The translations under genes were made by a program, and so were the position numbers. This document shows positions 23,701 to 35,700 of a stretch of DNA of 64,000 bases, piece after piece (positions within the stretch are counted from its first letter, which is position 1; every line of letters begins with the position of its first letter). The notes under the pieces were generated by a model that was not told the origin of the DNA, did no database searches, and saw only the letters and a program-made list of their open reading frames with translations. Where the stretch lies: positions 1-64,000 of the forward strand of contig JAXGGA010004704.1 of the NCBI GenBank assembly GCA_038373865.1. The letters run 5' to 3'. This DNA is from Uloborus plumipes. Its lineage: Eukaryota; Arthropoda; Arachnida; Araneae; Uloboridae.

Positions 23701-26700
23701 CTTTCCGGGACTGCCACTATCTCTAGCAAGAGCAGAGTATGCATCGTACTAGACTGCAAAAAATAAACGTTGTTTTTACAGTATAATACAGCTAATTTTA
23801 TAGTTATTTTACAGTAATGAACTGTAAAATTGCTAGTTTTACAGTAGCAAACTGTAAAATTGCTAGTTTACAGTAATTTACTGTAAAATTGCTAGTTTTA
23901 GTTTATTACTGGGCATTTTACAATTTTAAACTGGAACCTCTGCTGCCAGTATTATACTGTTGTTTTTGCAGTATAATCAGGGCCGGATTAAAGATTTGGA
24001 CCCCTTTAGGCATTTGAAATGAGGGGCCCCCTTCACCAAATGGATTTGATAAATGAGATTTTAAAGAAATTGATATATATTGTGCAAATATATTTTAATC
24101 ATTTAAAATAGTTATTACGGAATACATAGCCATAACTAATCATAATGATTGATTATGTTACAGGTAAAAATAGTGTTAATGGTGAGCAAGGCTTAATTTG
24201 CATAGGGAATAAATGTTACGAAAGGTAATATGTTAGGCGAAATTCATGCTATTCAAGCGATAAAATAAGCTGCGGGTACTTTTGGACTCTTGTACCTCTT
24301 TCGGTAGAAATTATACCCTGGTGATGTGAAAGAAGTTGGATGGAAGCAGTGGTTGGAAAAACTACATTTCTTTTGTAGCGAACTACAACTATTTTGTTAT
24401 AAATGTAGTTCACTTCAACTACAACTACTTTTCTTTATATGTAGCGACTACAAACTACTTTTGAATTGTAGTCGCTACTTTTTAAAAAATAAATAAGTAA
24501 AAAGTATACACCGTTTGAGGATTTACCGAAAAAATTCGAAAAGTGGTTTACATTAATAAATTAACTCATTTGAATATGGGATAGAACTAGGAATTGTCCT
24601 TGAATTTATTTGATACTTTACCTTTTTGTTTCCTTTTTTTTTTTTTTGCTAAAACTTGTCCTTTTTAGATTTTTTTTTTACAATTTTTACGAATATTCGC
24701 CTAAAGAACGGATTAAGAAGTTAAAAGATCGAAAGAATTTAACCTTCAATTTTTTTTTTTTTAATTTCTTGCCAGGGAATATTTAGGAACATGAAAATTA
24801 TTTGAAGAAATACAAAAATTTTGATGCCAAATAAACCAATGACATCAAATAGATAAAATGTATTTCGTCAAAATGATGTTTCGCCGTATAAGACGCACCG
24901 TCTTATACGGCATAAATTTAAGATTAATTAAAATTGGGGGATTTAATTTAAAATTGGGTGCGTCTTATACGCCGAAAAATACGGTATCTGAGATCAGCTC
25001 ATATTTTTATGGTTCTTATTTCTCATTGCGTCTGTTGCTGTACTCGTACAAGATTTGCACCAGTCAGAGTTAATCATAATCAAACCTTGTTTTTTCCTTC
25101 GTTCTCTCTTTTTTTTTTAATTTTTTCATTAATTTATTTATTTTTTTATTTTAAAAGTAGTTTCCAGAAATCGCTACAAACTACTTTTTTTTGTATCGCG
25201 CTACTCACTACACTACTTTTTTTAAAAAGTAGTGCGCTACACTACAAACTACTAAAAAATGTAGCTACTACAGTAGTTTCGCTACTTGTAGCGGGCTACT
25301 TCCGACCACTGGATGGAAGTATGAACGTTTACTTAAGTTCTATTCGCATATTGCATCAAATAATGTTCTTACCGTTTAGCTCAGTGCCATCTAAAGTTGA
25401 AAAATTATATCTTTAGGATTTCTTGGTGCCCCTTTAACCTTTTGGATCCGGGCTGTTCATATAGAAATTTTTCTTTCGCCCCAGTTAGTTCGACAGTTGA
25501 ACCACACATTTCTTTTCCATTGAAAAGAGAAGGTTTAAACTGTCGTACCAGACGTATGAAACTTTGAAAAAATCCCCGGCTCCAAAGGATTCGAGTGAAA
25601 ATTTCAACCCCGTCCTCTAAACTAGACGAGAATTATGGTACAACATGTGTACCGCCCGGTTTAAAGGTTAAAACCCCGGCGCCCATAGGCAAAGGCCTAC
25701 GTAGCCTATTTAGTAATTTGGCCCTGAGTATAATACAGCTAATTTTACGGTGATAAACTAAATTTGCTAGTTTTACAGTAATAAACTGTAAAATAGATAG
25801 TTTTGCAGTTTATTACTGTGCTTTTATAGTTTCAAACTGAAACCTCTGGTTCCAGTATTATAGTGTAATAACAACGGTTTATTTTTTGCAGTGTAGATTG
25901 CTTTGTTATTATGTATTTAAATTGGCTAAAGCTTTCTTGTTACTTGCAAATGAAGCGATATATGAATCTTAAATGAAACCAAAACAATTTTATACATGTA
26001 AAGTACAAATTTGGAATTATGACCTGTGGTTTTTGCTTGAATGAAGCTGAAATTGGCTAGTGAAGGAATACCTAAGTTTTTGTACCTATTAAAAAAAAAA
26101 AAAATGCTGTAAATTTTGATTTTTGGATCGGAAAATTTGCCATGGAAAATTTTCTTGTTGTTTCATAATTTGTTAATTTTGTTCACATTTCTGTCAATAA
26201 AGCAAAAAAGATTTGTTCACACATTTAGGCTAACCTAAGGCTATTTATCTGAACACCGTAGGTGGCCTAACTTTCCATCCTGCTGAAATAACATGAACTA
26301 AAAAAATAATCGTATAACGGTATACATAAAAAAGTGACTTGCGTATGCTATGAAACGGCGAATCAGCTGCACTTCTAACTTTTTGCCACTGGCATAGCTA
26401 TACGGACAGCGCTATTTATAAATAATATAGAGACTACGGCGAGAGAGAATTTTGAATCGAAAATGATGATACATATAAAAACATACTTAACGTAATTTCT
26501 TCTTTAAGAATAATATACGAAGGTAGTTGTATACATTTTGAATCGAAGATGATGTTTAGATATACTAATGGCGTCGTTTCTTCTTATAAATAAATAATAT
26601 AAAGAAAAGATTGTTGTGGTAAATCAAGGATGATGTTGGATATCATTGTGGGTCATGAAAGAGATTTCTTCCCCCTTACAGCTGATTATTTGATTGAAAT

Positions 26701-29700
26701 CCGCAGTTTGAACCATTTATATGCAAAGATATAAGCACTATATAGCTGAAATGTAATAGACGTAATGTGTTTTTATTGAACTCGTTTACATCTCTTGTGT
26801 CCTCAATCTAAATTACAAAAGTTATTCTTTCATAAAAATAAAACATCTATCTTCAAACAGTAAACGATAAATTAAAAATAAGCGATGCCACTAAGGAAAT
26901 TCACTGCAGTTTTAATTGAAATAAATTATGATTTAATAAAGTAAATTTTGCAGATGATAATTAAATGCATACGATAAATATTAGTTGGTTAATTACTTAA
27001 GTTTACAATTATTTCCATGCGTGCAACCCATTCCGTGTCAACAACAAAGCAAGTACCTTTAAAAAGTTCCTTTAAAAAGAAGTCTTAAGTTCGTTTCTGA
27101 CAAGTTAAAAGTTTTTGCAATCAAGAATTGCAGCCAGATATTCATTCTATGTTTCTAAAAGTTATAATGTTATACAAATTAAAACTTACCTTTTCATATT
27201 TTTTATTCGTATCAAATATCATAATCAACATTATTTTATATTGCGAACCAACTAATATTTATCGTCTGCAACATTGATCGTTTAAAGTTAATTTAAGATT
27301 TATTTCATCTGTAACTTTTTTACTGGCAACCCTTGTTTTTATGCAATGAGTTACCGCCCATAAGCCAGGGCTAAGGCAGAACTGAAGCAAATGCACCCAC
27401 TGTTAAAATTTATTGGTTTATTCCATTCTAAGAATGAATAAAGTATGCAAAAATGATTGATAACAAATCATCTCACTACAAGTTAAATTAACTGGAATTT
27501 TTCTTGACGATCTGATATACTTTTTGTTGGATTTTTTACATTTAACAGCAGCTTCTGAAGGACTTATCATTTCTTTGGAACATGCCTAATTGGTGATAAA
27601 TTTCCCCTCTAGTATTCATTAAGAATTTTTTACAGTGTGATTCAATTTTTGAGTTTCATTTGTTGCCCAATTTCTTTCACCCAAGGCGCGAGAAGAAATG
27701 TATTATTGAAAGTTAAAGAAAAATTTAATTAAATTAAAGGATAGGACATCCACTACGGTCACGTGCAAAAAATAGAAGCTCAAAAAAAAAAAAAATCAAT
27801 CACGCCTAAAAGAATTGTATAAAATAGCTATAAATATTTCTTGGTTCAAATCTCCACTCTTTTGATGAAAAAAGGAACGATAATATTAGAGAGTAACATC
27901 CAGTGTCTCACTTCTTATGGTCACAATACGACGGTATAAAATGAATTTTTTATAGTATAGAAATAATCACTTGCATTCTGTTTCCAAATTTACTTGATAA
28001 AAGAATTATAAACATTGGAGCAAATATTTCAATTTAAAAATGAGTATTCAAAATAAAAACTACTTATTCGAAAATGCACAAAATTTTCCATGGAAAAGTT
28101 TTAGTTGCATGCCAATTATTACAAGAAGACATAAGAATATGAGTTATTTCACCCTTTTGCTTTCTTGAAATTTCGAAAAATGATGTATATTTAATAAAAA
28201 AAGAGTAGTTGACATTTTTGTTCCTCAATTATAAGGGGGAAGAAAAAAAAAAACGAACTGAAAGAAAATTCTTGGAAGAATAATGATTGTAACGAGTTAA
28301 AGTGTGTTCCTATAACCCAAAACTGCTATTTTTCAGAAAAACATTGCATTTTTCAGATTTTTTTTGTTATTGTAACATCTAAGTATTAAGAATTTCAAAA
28401 CTTACACTTTCAGTTCCTATGGTTTTCTGAAATGTTGTTTGCTAATCCTAATTATAAACCAGAAATAAAATTTCCGTATGCGAAAATGATCATTAAAGAG
28501 CAACAGATCGCTGGAAGATCCATTTTGCTTCAAGAATCAAGAATTCACTAAAAAATTTTTTAATAGAAATTGAACCGATTATGCTGAAAAACTACGTGGG
28601 TATCTATAAATAGAGAATGACTAACGCAACAAATATTAAAACCTTTAAAATAATCCAGTAAAATACTAAAAGCATCAGCAAAATTAATTACAAAGGAAGT
28701 CAAGGAAGGCTTGACCTATAAATAGAATATACACTTTAAGTTGTAAAACTTTTGTAATTTCTTTTGCAAAATTGAAATATTTATTTACGTTTTCTGGGTC
28801 ATGATTTCATTCTTATATCACCATTTGAGAAATTGAAGAAAATAATACTTCTATGTGTGTCACTCTTACGAAAATGGTACAAATCTTGTCCGACACTTTG
28901 GTATTTTTTATCAATTTTAACAAATACCACAAAACATATTGAATTCATTTATTATCGTCTGTGATATATTTTATTTATCGTCTGAGATGAGACAGTGTGT
29001 CGATCATTGTATTGGTAACGACAGAACTCTTTTCATGAGATTTTAAGAATTATTGTGGTCAATGTTATAAACTAAACAATGAATATAATTACTTATTAAT
29101 GTTCATATGCATACTTTCTTACTAGTTACTGTGCAGATGAATTTATGACATTGTTAGGCAATTCCATGTGTGAAGAAATGACATTCTTGATGAAAAAAAA
29201 AATAATGATCACAGTGAAATTATTATCATTAAAACTGACTTTTTTCTCTTCATCGTTGACAATTAAAATATGAAAAAAAAAAAAAAAAAAAAAACAGAGA
29301 AAAAATAATGCTTATTTTTATTTATTTATTTTTTTAATTTATATGTTATTCTTTACTTTGTGCAATAATAACCATTTTGTCAACCAAGCTTTTGGACTTC
29401 TCAGTACAAAACGAAATGTCTGTGAATAATTTATTAATCAATTCTTTTAACTGGACGAGTACTTTTAAGATACAGAAGTAGAAACTAGAAATTTTATTTG
29501 AATAACTTTTCACGCATTGGATTGAAATAATAAGTTCATGTGTCGTGAAGGAATGACAAGACTTTTCTGAGTCCATTTATTGCAATAAAAGTGACCATAC
29601 TAAAAAGGCAATTAAAAAAAATGTTTTGCACTTTGCTCAAAAAAGTTGGTGAATAAATTATAACCAGTGAAATTAAAATTAGTAAAACAGAAATATTTTT

Positions 29701-32700
29701 GGAAAAGTCGTCATTCTCATGAAATTGCTCAGTCATCACGGTTCATAACTAATTTAAAACGTTTACTGCATCATGTATTTTGTATAAGAACTTAAGATAT
29801 TGCATAATTTATAGACTTCTTGCATCTCAGTTATTAAATCTCGTCATACAAATGAATCATTCATTTAAAAATGCGGAAATAGAAATATATATCATCTTGG
29901 TTAAAAATCTGTTTCCAATTGAGGAGTTCAACGTGTTTGACCTTGCTCCCGATTAACTTCTATTTAACATCCTTGTCTGCTTCTTGAAGCATGAACTTGG
30001 CTTTCCAGATGCAAATTATTAGGAAATTCCAGAGCTGACTGCGAAGCAGCTGTGAAATTTGATGCATTCGTCCGTCTCCATGATGACGAAAATTATGAAT
30101 GAAATTTAGTTTGGTCGTGTGACATAACAGAATTGCGTAAATCTAGGCCACAGTTTGACCTTAAGGGATTTTTTTTTCTTTTCGTTATGAGAAAGTTTTT
30201 TTTATTTGTCTGTTATTTCTTCTCCCTACTTTTACATTTGCGATGATGCTTTATGATTCGCTGTAAAGGACGAATAATAAAGAATAATAAATAAATAAAT
30301 CAATCAAGAATACATGGAGTATAAAATAAAATAATAATAAATACAAAATGAGAAAAAAAAATAAATAAATACGTACATAAAATTTTAAATACGGAAGCAG
30401 CAGTGAACTACTGAAAGTCAGAAATAAAATTAGTAATGATGACTCGAGTGGACTTACCTTTTATTGAATTTTTCAATGGAATTTTGTGTATTTTACCTCA
30501 CTTATTGTTTCATTACAGCAGTTTTTTTATTTCTTCTGAGCTGTTCTATAAATAAATAAATATCTAACTGCCAAAAAGGAATATAATTAAAAACATTAAA
30601 ATGGCGAAATTTTGCAAAAAAAAAAAAAAAAAAAAAACTTGCAGGCACGTGTTTTGACGTTACAATAAAACCTTTTTTTTTAATGCAAAAAAGATGCGAG
30701 CTTATTGATGCAATGGCTTTTGTTGAACGTGCTATCACTTCGAAGCAATCTAAGGTAAAAATTGGCCTAAAATAGTACTTATTGTTTTTTCAACAATTAC
30801 TTCTAAAGTAGCTATGTGACGCAGATTGCAAACGCATTTCCGCCAAAAAATAAAGGGGAGAAAAAAAAGAGTTTATTTTCCGGCAAAAAGCAGAAAATGT
30901 GAAAATGAATATAATATATTTTGTGACTATTTAAATCATTTTAAAAAAAAATGACCGCAATGACTTTTCTAATGTTTTAAAAAATATATAATTTGAAGCT
31001 TTTCTTCCGCATACAGATGTCACTTGATAAAATTCCTATAGGATTATTTTTGACCTGAATGTGGAAATGTAATAAAGAAGGCAATTCGACAAACAAAAAC
31101 TTTTATTCCCTCACAATATCATCTTTCGAAAAATGATTTAATGAGCAATCCAATCGGATATACTTAGATTTTAAAATTTTGTGCAAGAAATTCTTGAATC
31201 TTTGCATGAGCTGTGTTTGCGAATAAAGTTTAAGGAAACGTTTAGAAAATTTACTCACTTTTCTTATCGTACAATCAGTTATAATGATTTTTTCAAACCA
31301 TATAGCTCAAAGTTGAAGTAATGGATCAAACTTTTGGAGTTTTCTGCCGAAAATGTTCGACATTTTTAAATGAGAAGTTTTACTGCTTAACACATTTTTA
31401 AAGCATTCACTTTTATCCCTGTTTTCTAAGCAAATGTTTCTGAAAGTTCGACAAAAGTGCTTTAGTAAATTTAAGTGGTAAACTTTAAAGACTTTTAATA
31501 CGCGTACAACACAAAGAAATATTCATAAAATTTTTGTATAAGAATCCAGTCCAATCGGATATACTTAGATTTTAAAATTTTGTGGAAGAAATTCTTGAAT
31601 CTTTGCATGAGCTGTATTTGCGAATAAAATTTAAGCAAACGTTTAGAAAATGTATTCACTTTTTTTTTATCGTACAATCAGTTAAAAAAATTTTCGCAAA
31701 TTATATAGCACAAAGTTGAAGTAATGGATCAAACTTTTAGAGTTTTTTTCCGAAAATGTTCGACATTTTTAAATTAGAAGTTTTACTTCTTAACACATTT
31801 TTGAAGCATTCACTTTTATAACTGCTTTCTAAGCACATGTTTCTGAAAGCTTGACGAAAGTACTTTAGTAAATTTATGTGGTAAACTTTAAAGACTTTTA
31901 ATACGAGTATAACACAAAGAAATATTAAAAAACTTTTTGTATAAGAATAGTTTTTTTCGAATAGAACCTTTAAATAGAAAAACTAGCCTTAAAACGATGA
32001 TTATTTATATTAACCAATTATGAATCATTCGCTCACTATTTTATGCAAAAATAATTAAACTGTTTTGCAAATTCTTTTATAGGGGTTATGTGGATGGATA
32101 ACTTATATTGTAAAGGGGACGAAAAAAGATTAGAAGACTGTAAATTTGATGGCTGGGGATCGCACGACTGCTCTGCTTCGGAAGCTGCGGGAGTTGCCTG
32201 TGAATATCAAAACACAACAAACAACAAGTCAAATGCTCTGCTGATACAAAAGCCAAAATTAAAGGTACGAGTTAGAAGACATATTATTTTCATTCAATCA
32301 CTCATTATTTTTATACAAAACCTACTGGCAGTAAAATCTGTTTCATCTTTCCTGTTACTTTACTGGACACTTTAATGAAAACAGAGGCTGCTACAAGGAA
32401 GGGGCGATGGGGCCAATTGCCCCTCCCTTGAGGCACTCAGCAGTCAGCACTAGTAAATTTTCAAAATTGAAGTCCAAAAAAGGCATTTTTAGACTTTTTG
32501 ATGATAGCAGAGGGGAGGTTTAGGGCTCTCCCCGAAATAAGTTTCGAAATTGAAGTCCAAAACATATGAGGGTAACATTTGTAAACCAAGATGTGTAGTA
32601 AAGAATACGTAATAAAACCAATCGCTCCTCCCTTGAAACATTTCTAGATCCGCCCTTGAATGAAAATAAATCAAGTAATAAAATAAAATAAAGTCTATTA

Positions 32701-35700
32701 GTTAAATATTTGCGAGACAGTATGTTCGAATTGGGACCTGAATTAACTAACTCATAATAGAGGAGTAATTCTTCATTCTGGTATTTTTCTTTCGATTTTT
32801 GCGTGTGTAGTGCTCCTCCGAAAAGTTGAGCTATGACCTTGATATTGTTTCCCTCTTTTTGGGTAATAGGAAAGGGTAATCGCCACCGATTTGGAGTTCA
32901 ATTTCTTTTCAAAACGATTACGAAAGTAAATTAGCTCGGTGGAAAATAAACCTTTTTTTGGCGCGCATTTGAGCTGAAATATTTTTGCAAAACTTATAGG
33001 GCTACGGCTATATGTCTATGACCTTGACCATGTAAACCAGTTCATCTCAGCGTTAATCAGCCTTCTCTATTACTCGAAAAAGAAGTTAACAGTATCCAGG
33101 TCAAAGTTCAACATTTAAAAGCCACACTATACATTAAAAGAAATGTTTTTAGTTATTTTTTAAGTGTCAAGAGTAGTGAGGTGGACTATATCTCAGAGTA
33201 GGTGAAAAGTTCTTCTTTTTGGTATTCCTCTTTCTGTTTTTGCATACTCGTTTGCTATTTTTCCTATCTTATGAAATTTAATTTACTTCAGTGTTTGAGA
33301 ATATCTTTCTGGTGCTATTTTTTTGCTATTTCAAACTTTTAGTCACATAATTTACAGTAAATACTTCTCTATATATATCTTATTTTTTTCTAAAAAAAAA
33401 TATCGTTTTTTAGTTTCACAAAGAAAAAAGTATCGAAGTTCGAATTAAAGGAGGAAGATACCCAAATGAAGGGCGTGTTGAAGTAAAGATTGGCAAAAGA
33501 GATTGGGGGCTTGTTTGTGGTGATGGTTGGAGCTTGCTTGAGGCCAACGTTGTTTGTCAGCAGTTAGAGCTCGGATATGGACAAGCTGCTGTTCAGGTAC
33601 AAGTCTTTTCGTTAAATTTATTTATTCTTCGATATAAATTGTTTTGTCACGTTTATGTCAAATTAAAAACTTTTGAAATCATTTTTCATGAAAAATCTAC
33701 GCAACATGAAAGTGGTACAATAGTACCTCGTAATAATGTTACATAATTTCTGTGCAGAGTTCCTACTTTGGAGGTCACCATGAAAATATTTCGATAAGTG
33801 GCGTCAAATGCACTGGACGTGAAAAAAACATTTCGAGCTGTTTGTATGAAAATATCGGAAAAGTGTTTTGTCCTGGAAGAGATGAAAATATCGCAGGTGT
33901 AATATGCGCAAAAGGTAAGTCTATATTTCTGTATCGTCTATATTTAATGAATCAATTGTATATTTTACTGCATCTACTTGCTATTTTGACACAAGTGGGG
34001 TTCCCTGCGTCGACAAATCGTTTGGGCTGTGACATATTCAAAATTTTCGTCAACGAAGTGAAACAAGCCATTTCGGGAGAAAAAAAAAAACCGCATAACT
34101 TTTCATACAGGTGCTGTTTAATCCATTAAAAGAATTACTTAAGATTTTATGGCATTTGCAAATGTTAAAGCAGAGAGCTTTCAATTTTATTCTTCTTTTA
34201 TATTAGTTGTGTCGTAAAAGTTAGTTATATTTTTATCCTGTTAATACTCTGTTCGGAAGACCGGTGAGTAATTTCTTCCTTTTTTTTTTTCAGACCCTAA
34301 TTTTTTAATAATGTTTTACTTTTAATAAATGACGAAAAAGCCTCGTTATCGACAACCTTTTGCCATCTAGGAAGCAAATTTTCAAACCTAAATCACTAAA
34401 ACTAAGCGGGTTTTGGATCAAACGATCTGGAGGTGGCATTTTGGATATCAGCAAATTTTCAAACTTTATATCAACAGCAACTGGAAGAACGAGAAATCAG
34501 CTGATGCAAAAATGGACTTGCTTATTCTAGCATTTGTTAACAGAAAAAGCATGATAATGCGAGAATATACAGCTCAAAACGAACTCTGGAAAAAAGCAAG
34601 GAACTGCCGTGGGTTGCCTCATTCACCATACTCACCCGACATTGCCCCATCTGTTTTCTTTATTATATGAGAACACATTTAAAAAAAACGGCTGACATTC
34701 AAAACGCCATCTTCAGTCATTTTGCTCCAAAAGCCAACTGATTTTTATCAAGTCGAAATTGAAAATTTGCCAACCAGATAACAAGTTATTAATAACGATG
34801 TTATTTAATGCATCATAAAGTAAAAAATGAAAAAAGAAAAACTTAATTTTTTTAAAAAAAATTGTTTGAGATAATAACATTACTTTCCGGTCTCCCTTCT
34901 AGATAACATAAGAAAAAAACTTTTATTTTTTAAACTGTCTAACAAAGACGTGATTCTTAACGCTCCATTCTCATAATGTTGAAGGTGGAAGTCTTGTTCT
35001 TTATTAAATCTAATTGTACTAATTTATTTATTTTCAAAAAAGGGCATTAACCCACTAATGCCAAGCGTCCCTTTTTAGGTACGGTCCAAAAACTGTCTGA
35101 ATTCATCGGACCACTTCATTTTGAAATAGGTTGGATTTGCGAGAACGCGTCAGCAGTGAACTCGTGCGTTCTCTCTAATCCAACCTATTTTTAAATGAGT
35201 AGTCCGTTTTCGCTTCCAGTTGACCCGCCATCTCCTCGCGGTTTTACTTTAATGTCGGATTTTTTAAACAAATAAATGTTTACTAGGTTTTTATTTCTAA
35301 TCAATAATATACCTTAGTTAAACATCATATTTTTTGTCATTTTGTGTACAAATTTCGAATCCCGGACCGAGAACAAATCTATTGGTTTTTAAACAAAATA
35401 TCTGGAAATGGCATTTTGAGTGTTAAGAAAAGGTGTGATTCTGAAACATGATTGTGCAAGATCGTACTGCTCAAGACAAAAAGTGAAAAAAATAATGAAA
35501 ATCGAGGGGGTGGGGGGACTGCAACACTCACCATGCCCATTCAACATTGCATCACTTGATTTGCCTTTATTCTGATCCTATGTAGCAGAAAATACAAATT
35601 TGACTGATATTCAAAAGGCCGCCTCCAGATAATTTGCTCCAAAATCAATTGCTTTCAGAGGTGGCGCTAGGAAATGTCCGACAGGGGGGCAAGCTTGCCC

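Larger units (their letters stand above)
23978..25726. mobile_element. hAT-type element, 1749 bp, perfect 8-bp duplication
   Basis: The left end CAGGGCCGGATTAAAGATTT mirrors the right end, which finishes in TAATTTGGCCCTG. Flanking 8-mers are identical: AGTATAAT (23970-23977 and 25727-25734). It sits inside the palindromic MITE above and itself hosts another hAT element (24347-25311). No transposase frame was recognised. Confidence 0.87.
23752..25893. mobile_element. Palindromic MITE with ACTGTAAA tandem units, copy 4, split by hAT insertion
   Basis: The left part (23752-23977) has GACTGCAAAAAATAAACG and several TTTACAG/CTGTAAA units. The right part (25727-25893) resumes the same unit chain and ends TTTATTTTTTGCAGTG. 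TA flanks both ends (23750-23751 and 25894-25895), which gives the best evidence for a TA target site in this family. The 1749 bp between belong to a hAT element. Confidence 0.8.
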
